Virus record (IMG/VR): IMGVR_UViG_3300040809_000007 | Location: 1 to 21,094 of that record | Length of the DNA stretch: 21,094 nt | Strand: one strand, 5' to 3' | Source: a virus | Part shown: in pieces, positions 5,091 to 13,120 of the stretch | Layout: each line of letters begins with the position of its first letter | How positions within the stretch are numbered: position 1 is the first letter of the stretch | Made by a program: the position numbers and the translations under genes | The notes under the pieces: generated by a model | What the model was told of the DNA's origin: nothing | The model's database searches: none | What the model saw: the letters and a program-made list of their open reading frames with translations, nothing else

Positions 5091-6520
5091 TGCCCAAGAT
5101 GCAAATGCCCAAGAAGATGCTCCCTTTCTTGCAGCCAAAGCGCTACAAGATCTGCATCGGAGGTCGAGGTTCTGGTAAGAGCATGACTATGGGTGATTTG
5201 TGCCTACAAGCAGCTCAGACGCAAGGTATCAAGACTCTCTGCGCTCGTGAGTTCCAAGCCAGCATTGACGATTCTATTCATACGCTTCTGTGTGCTGAGA
5301 TAGAACGGCTAGAGCTAAAAGGCTTTGAGATACAGCGCAATGAGATTCGCTACAATGGCGAAACAGCATTTAAGTATATCGGTTTAGCTCGCTCACCAGA
5401 GAGTGTAAAGTCTTACCACAACTTCAGCCGTGTGTTTGTGGACGAAGCTCAGACAATCTCAGAGGCCAGTTTAAAGGCTCTCACACCTACGCTCAGGACA
5501 GCAGGCTCAGAGATCTGGATGGCGGCTAACCCAAGGTCAGCCGCTGATCCATTTTTCCTAAGATTCGTTAAGCCGTTTGAGAAAGAGCTGCGGCGTGATG
5601 GCGTTTATGAGGATGAGCATCACACGATTGTCTGGATGAACTACAATGACAATCCTGCGTTCCCAGAAGTCTTGGAGCAAGAGCGAGCCTATGACCAAGA
5701 GCATATGTCTCCTGCTCTGTACTCTCATATATGGGAAGGCGAGACGTATGATGAGAACGAAGACTCAATTATTCCTGTAGAATGGTTTCTGTCAGCCGTA
5801 GACGCACACATAAAGCTCGGCTGGAAGGCTGAAGGCACTGTCATTGCGTCTCACGATCCGTCGGACGAAGGCGGTGACAGCAAAGGCTTTGCGCTCAGAC
5901 ACGGCAACGTAATCTTAGATGTATGTGAAATGGTAACAGGCGATGCCAGTGAAGGCATGGATTGGGCGTTAGACAAAGCGCTGAAGGCCAATGCTGACCA
6001 CTTCTTATGGGATGCTGACGGTCTAGGCGTCTCTCTTAAGCGTCAGGTAGATCAGGCGCTTGCTGGTAAGAACGGCATTACTTACTCAATGTTCAAAGGC
6101 TCAGAGGCAGCAGAAGACCCAGAGATGCCGTACACTACTGGTGGAACTGAGCGAAACAAGAGCAACCGTGAGACCTTTAAGAACAAGCGAGCGCAGTTCT
6201 GGTGGCGGCTAAGAGATAGGTTTGAGGCCACACACAGAGCAGTGACCAAAGGTGAGTATGTAAACCCAGAGGACATGATTAGCCTATCCTCAGAGATAGC
6301 GGTACTGGATCAGCTTAGAGCTGAAGTCTGCCGCATACCACTAAAACGCAATAATGCTGGTAAGATACAGATATTGAGCAAGGCGGAGATGGCTAAGCCT
6401 CCGTACAGATTACCGAGTCCGAACATGGGTGATGCGCTGATGATGTCGCTGCATTCACCTAAAGCACTAAATAAACAGAAAGTTGTCCTCAACTTCAGTG
6501 GCTGGAAGCATCATGGATAA
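5090..6520 (+). CDS. terL: terminase large subunit (packaging ATPase and nuclease)
   Basis: This 476-residue protein is the motor that pumps DNA into the procapsid through the portal and cuts the concatemer. The ATPase part shows Walker A GGRGSGKS (24-31), Walker B VFVDEAQ (D118, E119) and a coupling motif region MAANPRS. The nuclease part shows HDPSDEGGD (D256, D259, D263), LWDADGLG (D308, D310) and a late GDALMMS (D448), the acidic residues expected to bind metal. The layout and length fit the family of P22 gp2 and related headful-type enzymes. No ribosome site is visible before the ATG, which overlaps the previous stop (TAATG), so translation is probably coupled. It overlaps the portal gene by 8 bases. 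Confidence 0.95.
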   Translation: MPKMQMPKKMLPFLQPKRYKICIGGRGSGKSMTMGDLCLQAAQTQGIKTLCAREFQASIDDSIHTLLCAEIERLELKGFEIQRNEIRYNGETAFKYIGLARSPESVKSYHNFSRVFVDEAQTISEASLKALTPTLRTAGSEIWMAANPRSAADPFFLRFVKPFEKELRRDGVYEDEHHTIVWMNYNDNPAFPEVLEQERAYDQEHMSPALYSHIWEGETYDENEDSIIPVEWFLSAVDAHIKLGWKAEGTVIASHDPSDEGGDSKGFALRHGNVILDVCEMVTGDASEGMDWALDKALKANADHFLWDADGLGVSLKRQVDQALAGKNGITYSMFKGSEAAEDPEMPYTTGGTERNKSNRETFKNKRAQFWWRLRDRFEATHRAVTKGEYVNPEDMISLSSEIAVLDQLRAEVCRIPLKRNNAGKIQILSKAEMAKPPYRLPSPNMGDALMMSLHSPKALNKQKVVLNFSGWKHHG

Positions 6521-8756
6521 AGACGATTACGAATACGAGAAAGACTCCAAGAAAGAGTATGGCGAAGAAGTCTATGACTCTAGCAAGTATGATGATCACG
6601 AATATATTTCAAACCTTCTGGCTGCGTCTCAGGAAGCAGACCAAGACCTGCGAGATAACGCTCGTGAGGCGATCTTGTTCGTTAATGCACGAACAGGGCA
6701 GTGGGAGCCTTATTGGTATAACAATGCCGCTGAAAGCAAGTCTCCTCGCTACACTTTTGACATGGTTAATCCGATCATTGATCAAGTTTGTTCGGAGATT
6801 GAGCAAGCGTCCTTTGATGTCTCGGTATCTCCTGCTGGCGGTAACAGCACAAAGGATATAGCAAACACCTACTCAGGCATTATCAGAAACATCGAGTCTA
6901 TGTCTGATGCTAGTGAGGTCTATAACCATGCAGCAAAAATGATGGTTACTTCAGGCTTTGGCGCATGGCGTGTTGTGCATAAGTATGTAAGTCAGGACAG
7001 CTTTGACCAAGATCTATTTATTGAGCCTATTGGCAACTCCATAGACCGTGTGTGGTTCGATCCAGCAGCAGAGAAGCAAGACAAGTCTGACAGCCGTTAC
7101 TGCTTTGTGCTTCACGCAATTGGCAAAGATGAGTATGAAAGGCGATGGCCTGAAGGCTCTAGTGAATCAGTTGATGAAGGCCGTGACGGAGAGGCTTACT
7201 TTGATAAGGCCGAAGTAGTCGTTATCGGTGAGTTACTGTATTGCGAAGAAGAAGAACGTGAGCTTGCTATGATGTCTAATGGGCAGGTTCATGAGGTTGA
7301 TGATGACTTTAAAAAGATAGCCGATGAGCTTGAATCCATTGGTGTGACTGAGGTTCGCAGGCGCAAGCGTGTCAAAAAGTCGGTATGTTCACGGTTATTT
7401 GACGCTAGTGATTGGCTAGAAGAGAAGAAAGAGACAGTCTTTAGCATGATTCCTGTTGTGCCTATCTACGGCAACTACAAGATCTTTGAGAACAAGACGA
7501 TCTTCTGGGGACTTGTAGAAAGGCTTATGGACTCACAGCGAGTGCTGAACTACTCAGTCAGCCGTGAGGTAGCTGAGACTAGCCTTGCGCCAAGGTCTAA
7601 GTATTGGATGACAATGAGTCAGGCTGCTGGTCATGAGGAGTCATTACAGACTCTTAACACCAATCACGATCCTGTCCAATTCTTTAACGTAGATCCAGAG
7701 TTTCCACAGGTTCCACAGCAGCAAGGCGGCGCACAGGTAAACCCAGCGTTACGCACAATGTCTGAGGCCATGAGAGGCATGATCACTTACGCCTCTGGGA
7801 TGTTCTCCAGCAACATGGGTGACAATCCACAGAACCAATCTGGCGTTGCAATCAACGCGCTTCAGAACAAAGGCGACAACTCTACAGTTAAATACTTCAA
7901 AGCCTTGGAATTTGGCATTCGCGCCACTGGACGAATTTTGGTAGCCGCTATCCCAGAGATTTACGACTCAGCTCGCACTGTAAGGCTGCTGAAGGAAGAT
8001 AACACCTATGACGTTGCTGACATCAACCAGAAGGTAATCGATCAACAGACAGGCGATGTGGTGACTGTCAATGATCTGTCAGTCGGCAACTATGACGTAC
8101 AGGTCAAGGCTGGTGCGAGCTTCAAGAACCGCCAACAGGAGACCATTGAGACAATCATTGAGATTGCTAAAGTTGATCCAAGCATCCTCCAGATTGCTGG
8201 TGATGTCTTGCTAGACAACGTAGCCACTGCCTCTGCTCAGCAGATCTCTGACCGCAAACGCGCACAGATGATAGCCGCTGGCCTGATACCTCAAGATCAG
8301 ATGACCGAAGAAGAGTTGATGGCAGCGCAGCAGCAGCAAGGTGAGCCACAGCAAGATCCAAACATGGTTCTGGCTCAGGCAGAGCAGATGAAAGCTCAGG
8401 CTGAGATGCTAAGAGCGCAGATCGAGCAAGCCAAGCTACAGAATGAGCAGATGAAGCTACAACTAGAAGCTCAGAAGCTCCAGACGCAGATGCAAGGCGA
8501 TCAGGCTGATAACCAGATTGACTTCTTCAATGCCGAGACTAAGCGCATGGAGACACAGATCAAGGCTCAGCAGGCAGGTGCTACGATTGACAAGACAAGC
8601 GCTCAGGCAGTAGGTGAGCAGCTTAACAACCAAGAGAAGATGGCTGACATCATTGACAGGCAACGTGCAGAGGCCGAGCGTATGCGAGCAGAAGCTCAAC
8701 GCCGAGCCATGAGGTATATGTCTGACTCTGAGATAGCGAGAATGCAGAATGGCTGA
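6513..8756 (+). CDS. P22-type portal protein
   Basis: This is a 747-residue protein from the ATG at 6513, with GGAAG four bases upstream; a longer frame from a TTG at 6483 is less likely. Residues about 25-60 are acidic and begin the portal core (AREAILFVNARTGQWEPYW). They are followed by segments typical of P22 gp1 relatives: TFDMVNPIIDQVCSEIEQ, SGFGAWRVV, DRVWFDPAA, and GMFSSNMGDNPQNQSGVAI. From about residue 600 the chain is glutamine-, methionine- and alanine-rich and strongly helical (about 610-740), like the barrel helices below the P22 portal ring. P22 gp1 has 725 residues. Twelve copies would form the DNA channel at one vertex and seat the terminase and later the gp4-like ring. It overlaps the downstream gene by 8 bases. 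Confidence 0.92.
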   Translation: MDKDDYEYEKDSKKEYGEEVYDSSKYDDHEYISNLLAASQEADQDLRDNAREAILFVNARTGQWEPYWYNNAAESKSPRYTFDMVNPIIDQVCSEIEQASFDVSVSPAGGNSTKDIANTYSGIIRNIESMSDASEVYNHAAKMMVTSGFGAWRVVHKYVSQDSFDQDLFIEPIGNSIDRVWFDPAAEKQDKSDSRYCFVLHAIGKDEYERRWPEGSSESVDEGRDGEAYFDKAEVVVIGELLYCEEEERELAMMSNGQVHEVDDDFKKIADELESIGVTEVRRRKRVKKSVCSRLFDASDWLEEKKETVFSMIPVVPIYGNYKIFENKTIFWGLVERLMDSQRVLNYSVSREVAETSLAPRSKYWMTMSQAAGHEESLQTLNTNHDPVQFFNVDPEFPQVPQQQGGAQVNPALRTMSEAMRGMITYASGMFSSNMGDNPQNQSGVAINALQNKGDNSTVKYFKALEFGIRATGRILVAAIPEIYDSARTVRLLKEDNTYDVADINQKVIDQQTGDVVTVNDLSVGNYDVQVKAGASFKNRQQETIETIIEIAKVDPSILQIAGDVLLDNVATASAQQISDRKRAQMIAAGLIPQDQMTEEELMAAQQQQGEPQQDPNMVLAQAEQMKAQAEMLRAQIEQAKLQNEQMKLQLEAQKLQTQMQGDQADNQIDFFNAETKRMETQIKAQQAGATIDKTSAQAVGEQLNNQEKMADIIDRQRAEAERMRAEAQRRAMRYMSDSEIARMQNG

Positions 8757-10788
8757 ACCAAGGTATAGGTACGGAGGAGACAGCGCCATAGGTGCGTTGC
8801 TCCTGCCTGAACGCCGAGAGATTCTACGAGATGAGCAAAACCAGTTCATTGGCTATGATGATCAAGGCAATGCCATTGTTCAGACAATACCTGCCGAATA
8901 TGGAGAGTCTGAGGTAGACATCTCATACAGTCCTATAGTCAGAGGCGCTAAGGCTGCTGGCTCATTCCTTAATGACATATTCTTTGGTGATGCTAACGAA
9001 CAGTCACAAGCTGCTGGTAGAGCTGTCAGTGCGATCCGTGGAGCTGTAGAAGGTCTGGGAGACTATGCCTCTGGTCAGTATGAGGCTGGTATGGCAGGCG
9101 GCACTACCTATGATCCTGCTACTAATCAGATAACTGAGTTTGATCCTACAGCAGTAATGGTTAGCGGCGCTCCTGCTGGTATTCAGGCCGCAAGGAACAC
9201 TCCTAGCAATCAAGTAATTTTTGGCACAATGGGAAGCAAAACAGCCAACTATACTCCTGATCAAAGAAGAGCAATGGATGAGCTAGAAAGGCAAGGAATG
9301 GATACTGAGAATCTATTCTTGCATGGCACATCTGATGATATAAGACAGCCAACATCTAGCAGAACAGGCTCTAGAGATTCTGGTTTTATAGGAAAAGGTT
9401 TCTACGGTGCTACACCAGAAGGATCTAGGATATCTGATTCCTATGCATATACGGCAGCTCCTAGATTTAGAAATGAAGCAGGAGACTACAGTGAGCCTAA
9501 TGTTTTTCCATATATAACAAGGCGTGGTAACTATAAGCAGTATTCTCTTGCTGATAAGCAGGCTTTATCCAAGCAAGCAAGGCAAGACGAGTTTTTTGGT
9601 CAAGACTTAGCTCAAAAAAATATAGATGAAGGATTTATAGGTGCTGAAGTAGTTGATGCAGATGGCAATATCATTGAAAGAGTCAATTATTTTCCAGATA
9701 CAGATACGCGCTCAGCTCTCAATTACGACACTACAGACCTATACTCAGGCGGCGGCAGGCAAGGCTCTGTTATTGCTGGAGGTTCGGCTTTGCGTGAGTC
9801 TTTCCGTATTGGAGATGAAGGCTTTGATCCAAGGTTCGATAACCGATCAAGAGAGCAACAGCGTATATTAGATACAGAACTGGTGTATGAAGGATCGCCT
9901 ATAGTGCGTCCAGAAGTAAGCATCTTTGACTATGAAGGAAAGCCATTCAGAATAACTATGGCAGACAGGACAAAAGCTGGATCTCGCCTTACTGGAGTAG
10001 AAGGCGTTGATTATGATTTGCCTGTAGAGCTGCAAGGAGGTCAAGACTTTATGTTTGCTAACCCAGCAGGCAGAGAAGGACAGGTCTGGGCGCAAGACAG
10101 AGGAGCGACATCAGCTTTCTTAAACTCATTTTTAGGATTAGATGGCAAACCGATAGCTGATGAAATACTCATGTTACCTTACCGAATGGCTCCGAGTGGT
10201 GGAGACTTTTCCACTATGACAGGAGAGGTAATGGTTACTCATGCTCGAAATGCTGTATCAAAGAAAGCAAAACGTAAAGCAGACAAGACTATTAAAGAAT
10301 TTTATCCAGCTTGGAAAGGAATAGATAATCCTGAAAGCATAGACCAGATCAGAGAAATGACAGGCGATTCAAGAAAGTCTTTATTACAAGTTATGGATAG
10401 AGATCTAAGAGATGAAGGTGGATTAGGCATAGGCCAAGCTAGGCTCGCTGTTACTGATCGCGCTCAATATAATGCGCCAGACTTTAATCTTCAAAATGTT
10501 GGTATTGCAAATCCATATGGGAATTCAAGGTTTGAAGTTTCTGGTCATCGCACTTATGGTCAAGGATTAGCTGGCAGACCTGAAGGCATATTGAGAGAGC
10601 AAGACATAAATGTATTTGAGTTAATGCCTGATTTAGTAAGCGCCAGAGGATTTGACAGCGTTGATTCTTTGCTGAGAGCTGATCCAGCTACGTTAGCGAA
10701 AGAGCAATATACGTTGCGCCGAGGCACGAGAGGCGGCGTAATAACTGAAGATATGCTAAGAGACATAGAGGCTCGTAGAGCGCAGTAA
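8749..10788 (+). CDS. ADP-ribosyltransferase-like multidomain protein in the virion module
   Basis: This is a 679-residue protein starting within the end of the portal gene. Residues about 1-170 are an unassigned head region with a Gly/Ala-rich helix. At about 185-330 the sequence follows the H-Y-E type ADP-ribosyltransferase pattern: LFLHGT (H192), DSGFIGKGFYGAT (Y219), then IIERVNYFPDTDTRSA (E310 as candidate catalytic glutamate). I recall this arrangement from PARP/toxin-like domains in phage and conjugative-element polyvalent proteins. Residues about 380-679 hold a second region (PFRITMADRTKAG, PVELQGGQDFMF, QVWAQDRGA) that I recall only from large phage proteins of unknown role. P22 has no gene between portal and scaffold, so this is an insertion. 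The likely role is a virion-carried effector that modifies host proteins early, by analogy with T4 Alt. The catalytic call rests on motifs only. Confidence 0.62.
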   Translation: MAEPRYRYGGDSAIGALLLPERREILRDEQNQFIGYDDQGNAIVQTIPAEYGESEVDISYSPIVRGAKAAGSFLNDIFFGDANEQSQAAGRAVSAIRGAVEGLGDYASGQYEAGMAGGTTYDPATNQITEFDPTAVMVSGAPAGIQAARNTPSNQVIFGTMGSKTANYTPDQRRAMDELERQGMDTENLFLHGTSDDIRQPTSSRTGSRDSGFIGKGFYGATPEGSRISDSYAYTAAPRFRNEAGDYSEPNVFPYITRRGNYKQYSLADKQALSKQARQDEFFGQDLAQKNIDEGFIGAEVVDADGNIIERVNYFPDTDTRSALNYDTTDLYSGGGRQGSVIAGGSALRESFRIGDEGFDPRFDNRSREQQRILDTELVYEGSPIVRPEVSIFDYEGKPFRITMADRTKAGSRLTGVEGVDYDLPVELQGGQDFMFANPAGREGQVWAQDRGATSAFLNSFLGLDGKPIADEILMLPYRMAPSGGDFSTMTGEVMVTHARNAVSKKAKRKADKTIKEFYPAWKGIDNPESIDQIREMTGDSRKSLLQVMDRDLRDEGGLGIGQARLAVTDRAQYNAPDFNLQNVGIANPYGNSRFEVSGHRTYGQGLAGRPEGILREQDINVFELMPDLVSARGFDSVDSLLRADPATLAKEQYTLRRGTRGGVITEDMLRDIEARRAQ

Positions 10789-10796
10789 CAAAAGTT

Positions 10797-10872
10797 TATG
10801 GAAGCGTAATAGTGGTTCAATTCCACAGGCGATAATCTATCGGAGCCTTGCTAGGTAGCCGCTTCCGCCATA
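10797..10872 (+). ncRNA. branched tRNA-like fold of unknown function after the ADP-ribosyltransferase-like gene
   Basis: GGAAGCG (10800-10806) is the exact complement of CGCTTCC (10860-10866), which is followed by GCCA as in a tRNA 3' end. An outer pairing TATGG/CCATA (10797-10801, 10868-10872) is an alternative. Inside, GTGG-TTCAATT-CCAC (10812-10826) looks just like a T-arm with its TTCAATT loop, but it sits where the D-arm should be. AGGC-GATA pairs with TATC and GCCT (10827-10848, with a 3-base bulge). No anticodon arm with a 7-base loop can be drawn, so this is not a standard tRNA. It could be a processing or termination element, or a tRNA mimic. Confidence 0.4.
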
Positions 10873-10886
10873 TTTTAAGAAAAGTA

Positions 10887-10913
10887 TTGCTTTTAATCAA
10901 ATTGTGGTATATT
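10887..10913 (+). promoter_or_regulatory. extended -10 promoter for scaffold and coat genes
   Basis: A -10 element TATATT (10908-10913) is preceded by TGG, the extended -10 form, and a -35-like TTGCTT (10887-10892) lies 15 bases upstream of it. The predicted start is near 10920, just before the tandem repeats and about 70 bases before the scaffold gene. It would give the two head genes, which are needed in large amounts, their own transcript. The spacer is short, but the extended -10 compensates. Confidence 0.5.
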
Positions 10914-10923
10914 GCAAGCCAGT

Positions 10924-10975
10924 GAACGTCACACTTTCTTGACGGCATGGAACGTCACCATTTATTTGACGGCAT
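10924..10975 (+). repeat. two tandem hairpin-forming repeats in the scaffold leader
   Basis: GAACGTCAC...TTGACGGCAT occurs twice in a row (10924-10948 and 10950-10975; 25 and 26 bases). The outer parts are identical and the middle differs. Within each copy CGTCA pairs with TGACG (10927-10931 with 10940-10944; 10953-10957 with 10967-10971), giving two similar hairpins with 8- and 9-base loops. The loops vary while the stems are kept, as expected for a protein-binding or RNA-structure element. They lie between the promoter and the scaffold start. They may be an RNA operator for feedback control or a binding site for a transcription factor. Confidence 0.6.
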
Positions 10976-10990
10976 TACAGTAGGTATAAG

Positions 10991-11800
10991 ATGCAACCAG
11001 ACGATATGGTCGATGAGACTCAAGATGTTGAGTTTGAAGACATAGAGGATGTAGATCAGGAAACTGATTCCGATTCATCAGCGGATACTGACGAAGGTCA
11101 GGAGAAATCTACTAGACCTGTTTTTAACGAAGAACAGCAGAAGGCTTTTGACAAGGCTATGGCTGAGAAGACTTGGAAGGCGCGAGAAGCAGAGCGTCAG
11201 GCCGAGGACTATCGCAAGCGCCTAGAAGAGCTAGAGGCTAAGATTCCTAAAGAACAGCCGCCTGAAGTGCCGAAAGTGCCTGACTTCTATAGTCTCTCAG
11301 ATAGAGAGATACAGGAGCAGCTCCGACAGCGTGATGAGGCGATTGCCAAGCGAGCAGCGTTTGATGCTAGGCAGCAGGCTATGCAAAGCCAGCAGCTTGA
11401 GTTACAGCGTCAACAGCAAGCGGAAGCAATTAAGCAGCAAAATGAGAAGATCGCAGCATACGCAGAGCGTTCAAAAAAGCTAGGCGTTAAGAGTGAAGAC
11501 CTGCAAAGCGCAGCGAACAAGATAGGCCAGTTTGGTATTGATCCAATGCTGTCCAGCCATCTGATTGATTTAGAAGATGGAAGTCTTGGCACGTTGTACT
11601 TAGGGAACAATCTCTTAGAGCTAGATAGGTTGGCAAATATGTCTCCTAATCAAGCGTTGTTGTATTTAGATCAGACCATTATGCCAAAGGCTAGAAAACT
11701 TAAACCTAATGTAAATGCCGCTCCTGATCCATTAGATACGCCAAGAGGCGCTGGGGTAAGTCCCAAGTCTGGTGGCCCTAAAGGAGCAACTTTCGAATGA
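10991..11800 (+). CDS. scaffolding protein (P22 gp8 position)
   Basis: This is a 269-residue protein placed directly before the coat gene, where P22 has scaffold gp8 (303 residues). The first 45 residues are very acidic (MQPDDMVDETQDVEFEDIED). The middle (about 50-165) is a charged, glutamine-rich helical and coiled-coil region (KAREAERQAEDYRKRLEELE, then QSQQLELQRQQQAEAIKQQ). The end is proline- and lysine-containing (MPKARKLKPN to PKGATFE), which could be the basic coat-binding tail. Scaffolds are recognised by such composition and place more than by sequence. It would guide coat assembly and then leave the procapsid. Only a weak TAGGT ribosome site precedes the ATG, so control by the leader hairpins is plausible. 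Confidence 0.82.
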   Translation: MQPDDMVDETQDVEFEDIEDVDQETDSDSSADTDEGQEKSTRPVFNEEQQKAFDKAMAEKTWKAREAERQAEDYRKRLEELEAKIPKEQPPEVPKVPDFYSLSDREIQEQLRQRDEAIAKRAAFDARQQAMQSQQLELQRQQQAEAIKQQNEKIAAYAERSKKLGVKSEDLQSAANKIGQFGIDPMLSSHLIDLEDGSLGTLYLGNNLLELDRLANMSPNQALLYLDQTIMPKARKLKPNVNAAPDPLDTPRGAGVSPKSGGPKGATFE

Positions 11801-11816
11801 ATGAGGTGATCCGATC

Positions 11817-13079
11817 ATGGCTAACAATCTTAATAGCAACGTCACACGGAAAGTCGCTCGTGTCTTCTTAGACGCTTTTGAGGCTTCTCGTGTAGTAACA
11901 AAAACTGTCAACACTCAACTGTTGTCAGGCAAGTTCAATCCTTCTAGCGGTTCAAATGTAGACTTCAAGCGTCCGCATGACTACAACACAATCCGCACTT
12001 CTGGCGGTGATATCAGCGCTTCTACTAAGTCAGACATCATTGCTGGTAAAGCAACTGGTACGGTTCAAAACTACTTCACAGCCGCTACAGAATGGGGCAA
12101 CGTGGAAGAGGCTCTTGAGCTAGACCAACTCGATCAAATCCTTGAGCCTATGGCTCGTCGCATCGTAACTGACCTTGAGCTTGATCTTGGCGCATTTATG
12201 CGTAAGAACGCAGCTCTGAACTATGGTGATCGTGGTACAGCGGTTGACGCATGGTCAGACGTTGCAGGCGCTGGCGCAATGATGGACTCTGTTGGCGTTC
12301 CAATGTCAGACGAAAAGTATTACCTGATGAACCCATTCACTACCACTGCACTGTCATCAGCGCAGAACGGTCTGAATGCGGCTGACGGCCTTGTCCGTAC
12401 AGCTTGGGAGAAAGCACAGATCAGCCAGAACTTTGGTGGCATGATGGCGCTGACTTCTAACGCTCTAAGCAGCTACACATCAGGCAGCACTACTGATCGT
12501 GCAGGCGCGCTAAATGGCGCACCAGATGCAACTTACGTCACAGCAAAAGATACTATGCAGCAGACTCTGGTTCTTGATGGTCTGGGTACTGGCACTATCA
12601 AAGCTGGTGATCAAGTTCAAATTGCAGGCGTTAATCGTTTGAATGTTGCTACTCGCCAGCTCATGCTTGACGAGACAGGCGCAGCAGTCCCTTGGACAGG
12701 TACTGTACTCGAAGATGTGACTATTGCTGGCAACGCTGCGACTATCACTGTCTCAGGTGCAGCTATCTACGAAGCTAATGGTCAGTACAACAATGTTGAT
12801 GCAGCTCCTGCTGACGGCGCAGTTGTAACTATCCTCGGCGCAGCATCTACTGTTTACCAGCCTAACCTGTTCTTCACTAAGCAGGCATTTGGTCTTGGTA
12901 CTGTTAAGCTACCTAAGCTGTACTCTACAGACACAATTGCAACTACCAGCGATGGTATGAGCATCCGTGTGTCTAAGTACGCAGACGGTGACGCCAACAC
13001 GCAGAAGATTCGTTTTGACCTTCTGCCTGCCTATGCTTGCTTCAATCCGTTGTTTGCAGGCCAAGGCTTCGGCAAGTAA
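11817..13079 (+). CDS. major capsid (coat) protein, P22 gp5 type
   Basis: This is a 420-residue protein with a good ribosome site GAGGTGAT (11803-11810) six bases before its ATG; P22 gp5 has 430. The start MANNLNSNVTRKVARVFLDA with LLSGKF, then TGTVQNYFTAATEW and EALELDQLDQILEPMARRI, matches the P22 coat family (HK97 fold) as I know it. A central region (about 230-335) is Thr-, Gly- and Val-rich and beta-like (GTGTIKAGDQVQIAGV, TVLEDVTIAGNAATITVSGA), probably the inserted I-domain of this family. The end FFTKQAFGLGTVKLPKL and LLPAYACFNPLFAGQGFG is again typical of the family. It builds the icosahedral shell with the scaffold. The gene ends just before a strong terminator. Confidence 0.92.
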   Translation: MANNLNSNVTRKVARVFLDAFEASRVVTKTVNTQLLSGKFNPSSGSNVDFKRPHDYNTIRTSGGDISASTKSDIIAGKATGTVQNYFTAATEWGNVEEALELDQLDQILEPMARRIVTDLELDLGAFMRKNAALNYGDRGTAVDAWSDVAGAGAMMDSVGVPMSDEKYYLMNPFTTTALSSAQNGLNAADGLVRTAWEKAQISQNFGGMMALTSNALSSYTSGSTTDRAGALNGAPDATYVTAKDTMQQTLVLDGLGTGTIKAGDQVQIAGVNRLNVATRQLMLDETGAAVPWTGTVLEDVTIAGNAATITVSGAAIYEANGQYNNVDAAPADGAVVTILGAASTVYQPNLFFTKQAFGLGTVKLPKLYSTDTIATTSDGMSIRVSKYADGDANTQKIRFDLLPAYACFNPLFAGQGFGK

Positions 13080-13092
13080 CCTTGTAGAGATT

Positions 13093-13118
13093 CTGGGAGC
13101 TTCGGCTCCCAGCTTTTT
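13093..13118 (+). terminator. intrinsic terminator after the coat gene
   Basis: CTGGGAGC (13093-13100), a TTCG tetraloop (13101-13104) and GCTCCCAG (13105-13112) form a perfect 8-bp stem, followed by C and TTTTT (13114-13118). This is a textbook Rho-independent terminator. The next start codon is at 13121, two bases after the T-run, so the terminator occupies the whole leader of the following operon. Read-through must supply the tail genes unless a second promoter lies inside the coat gene. Confidence 0.9.
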
Positions 13119-13120
13119 AT

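Noticed and set aside
6483-8756. Longer start (TTG at 6483) for the portal protein
   Set aside because: ATG at 6513 has a ribosome site and gives a smaller, 8-base overlap with the terminase gene, in line with other junctions here.
8463-8849. 128-codon minus-strand frame opposite the portal C-terminus
   Set aside because: It mirrors the Gln-rich repeat region of the portal gene, has no family features and would be the only antisense gene in the operon. The same applies to the other minus-strand frames between 794 and 21050.
10800-10870. Standard tRNA gene
   Set aside because: The closing stem, CCA-like end and T-arm-like loop are present, but the T-arm-like hairpin is first in order, no D-loop GG is present and no 7-base anticodon loop on a 5-bp stem can be formed.
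10924-10975. CRISPR array
   Set aside because: There are only two adjacent repeat units without spacers, and no cas gene is present in the window.
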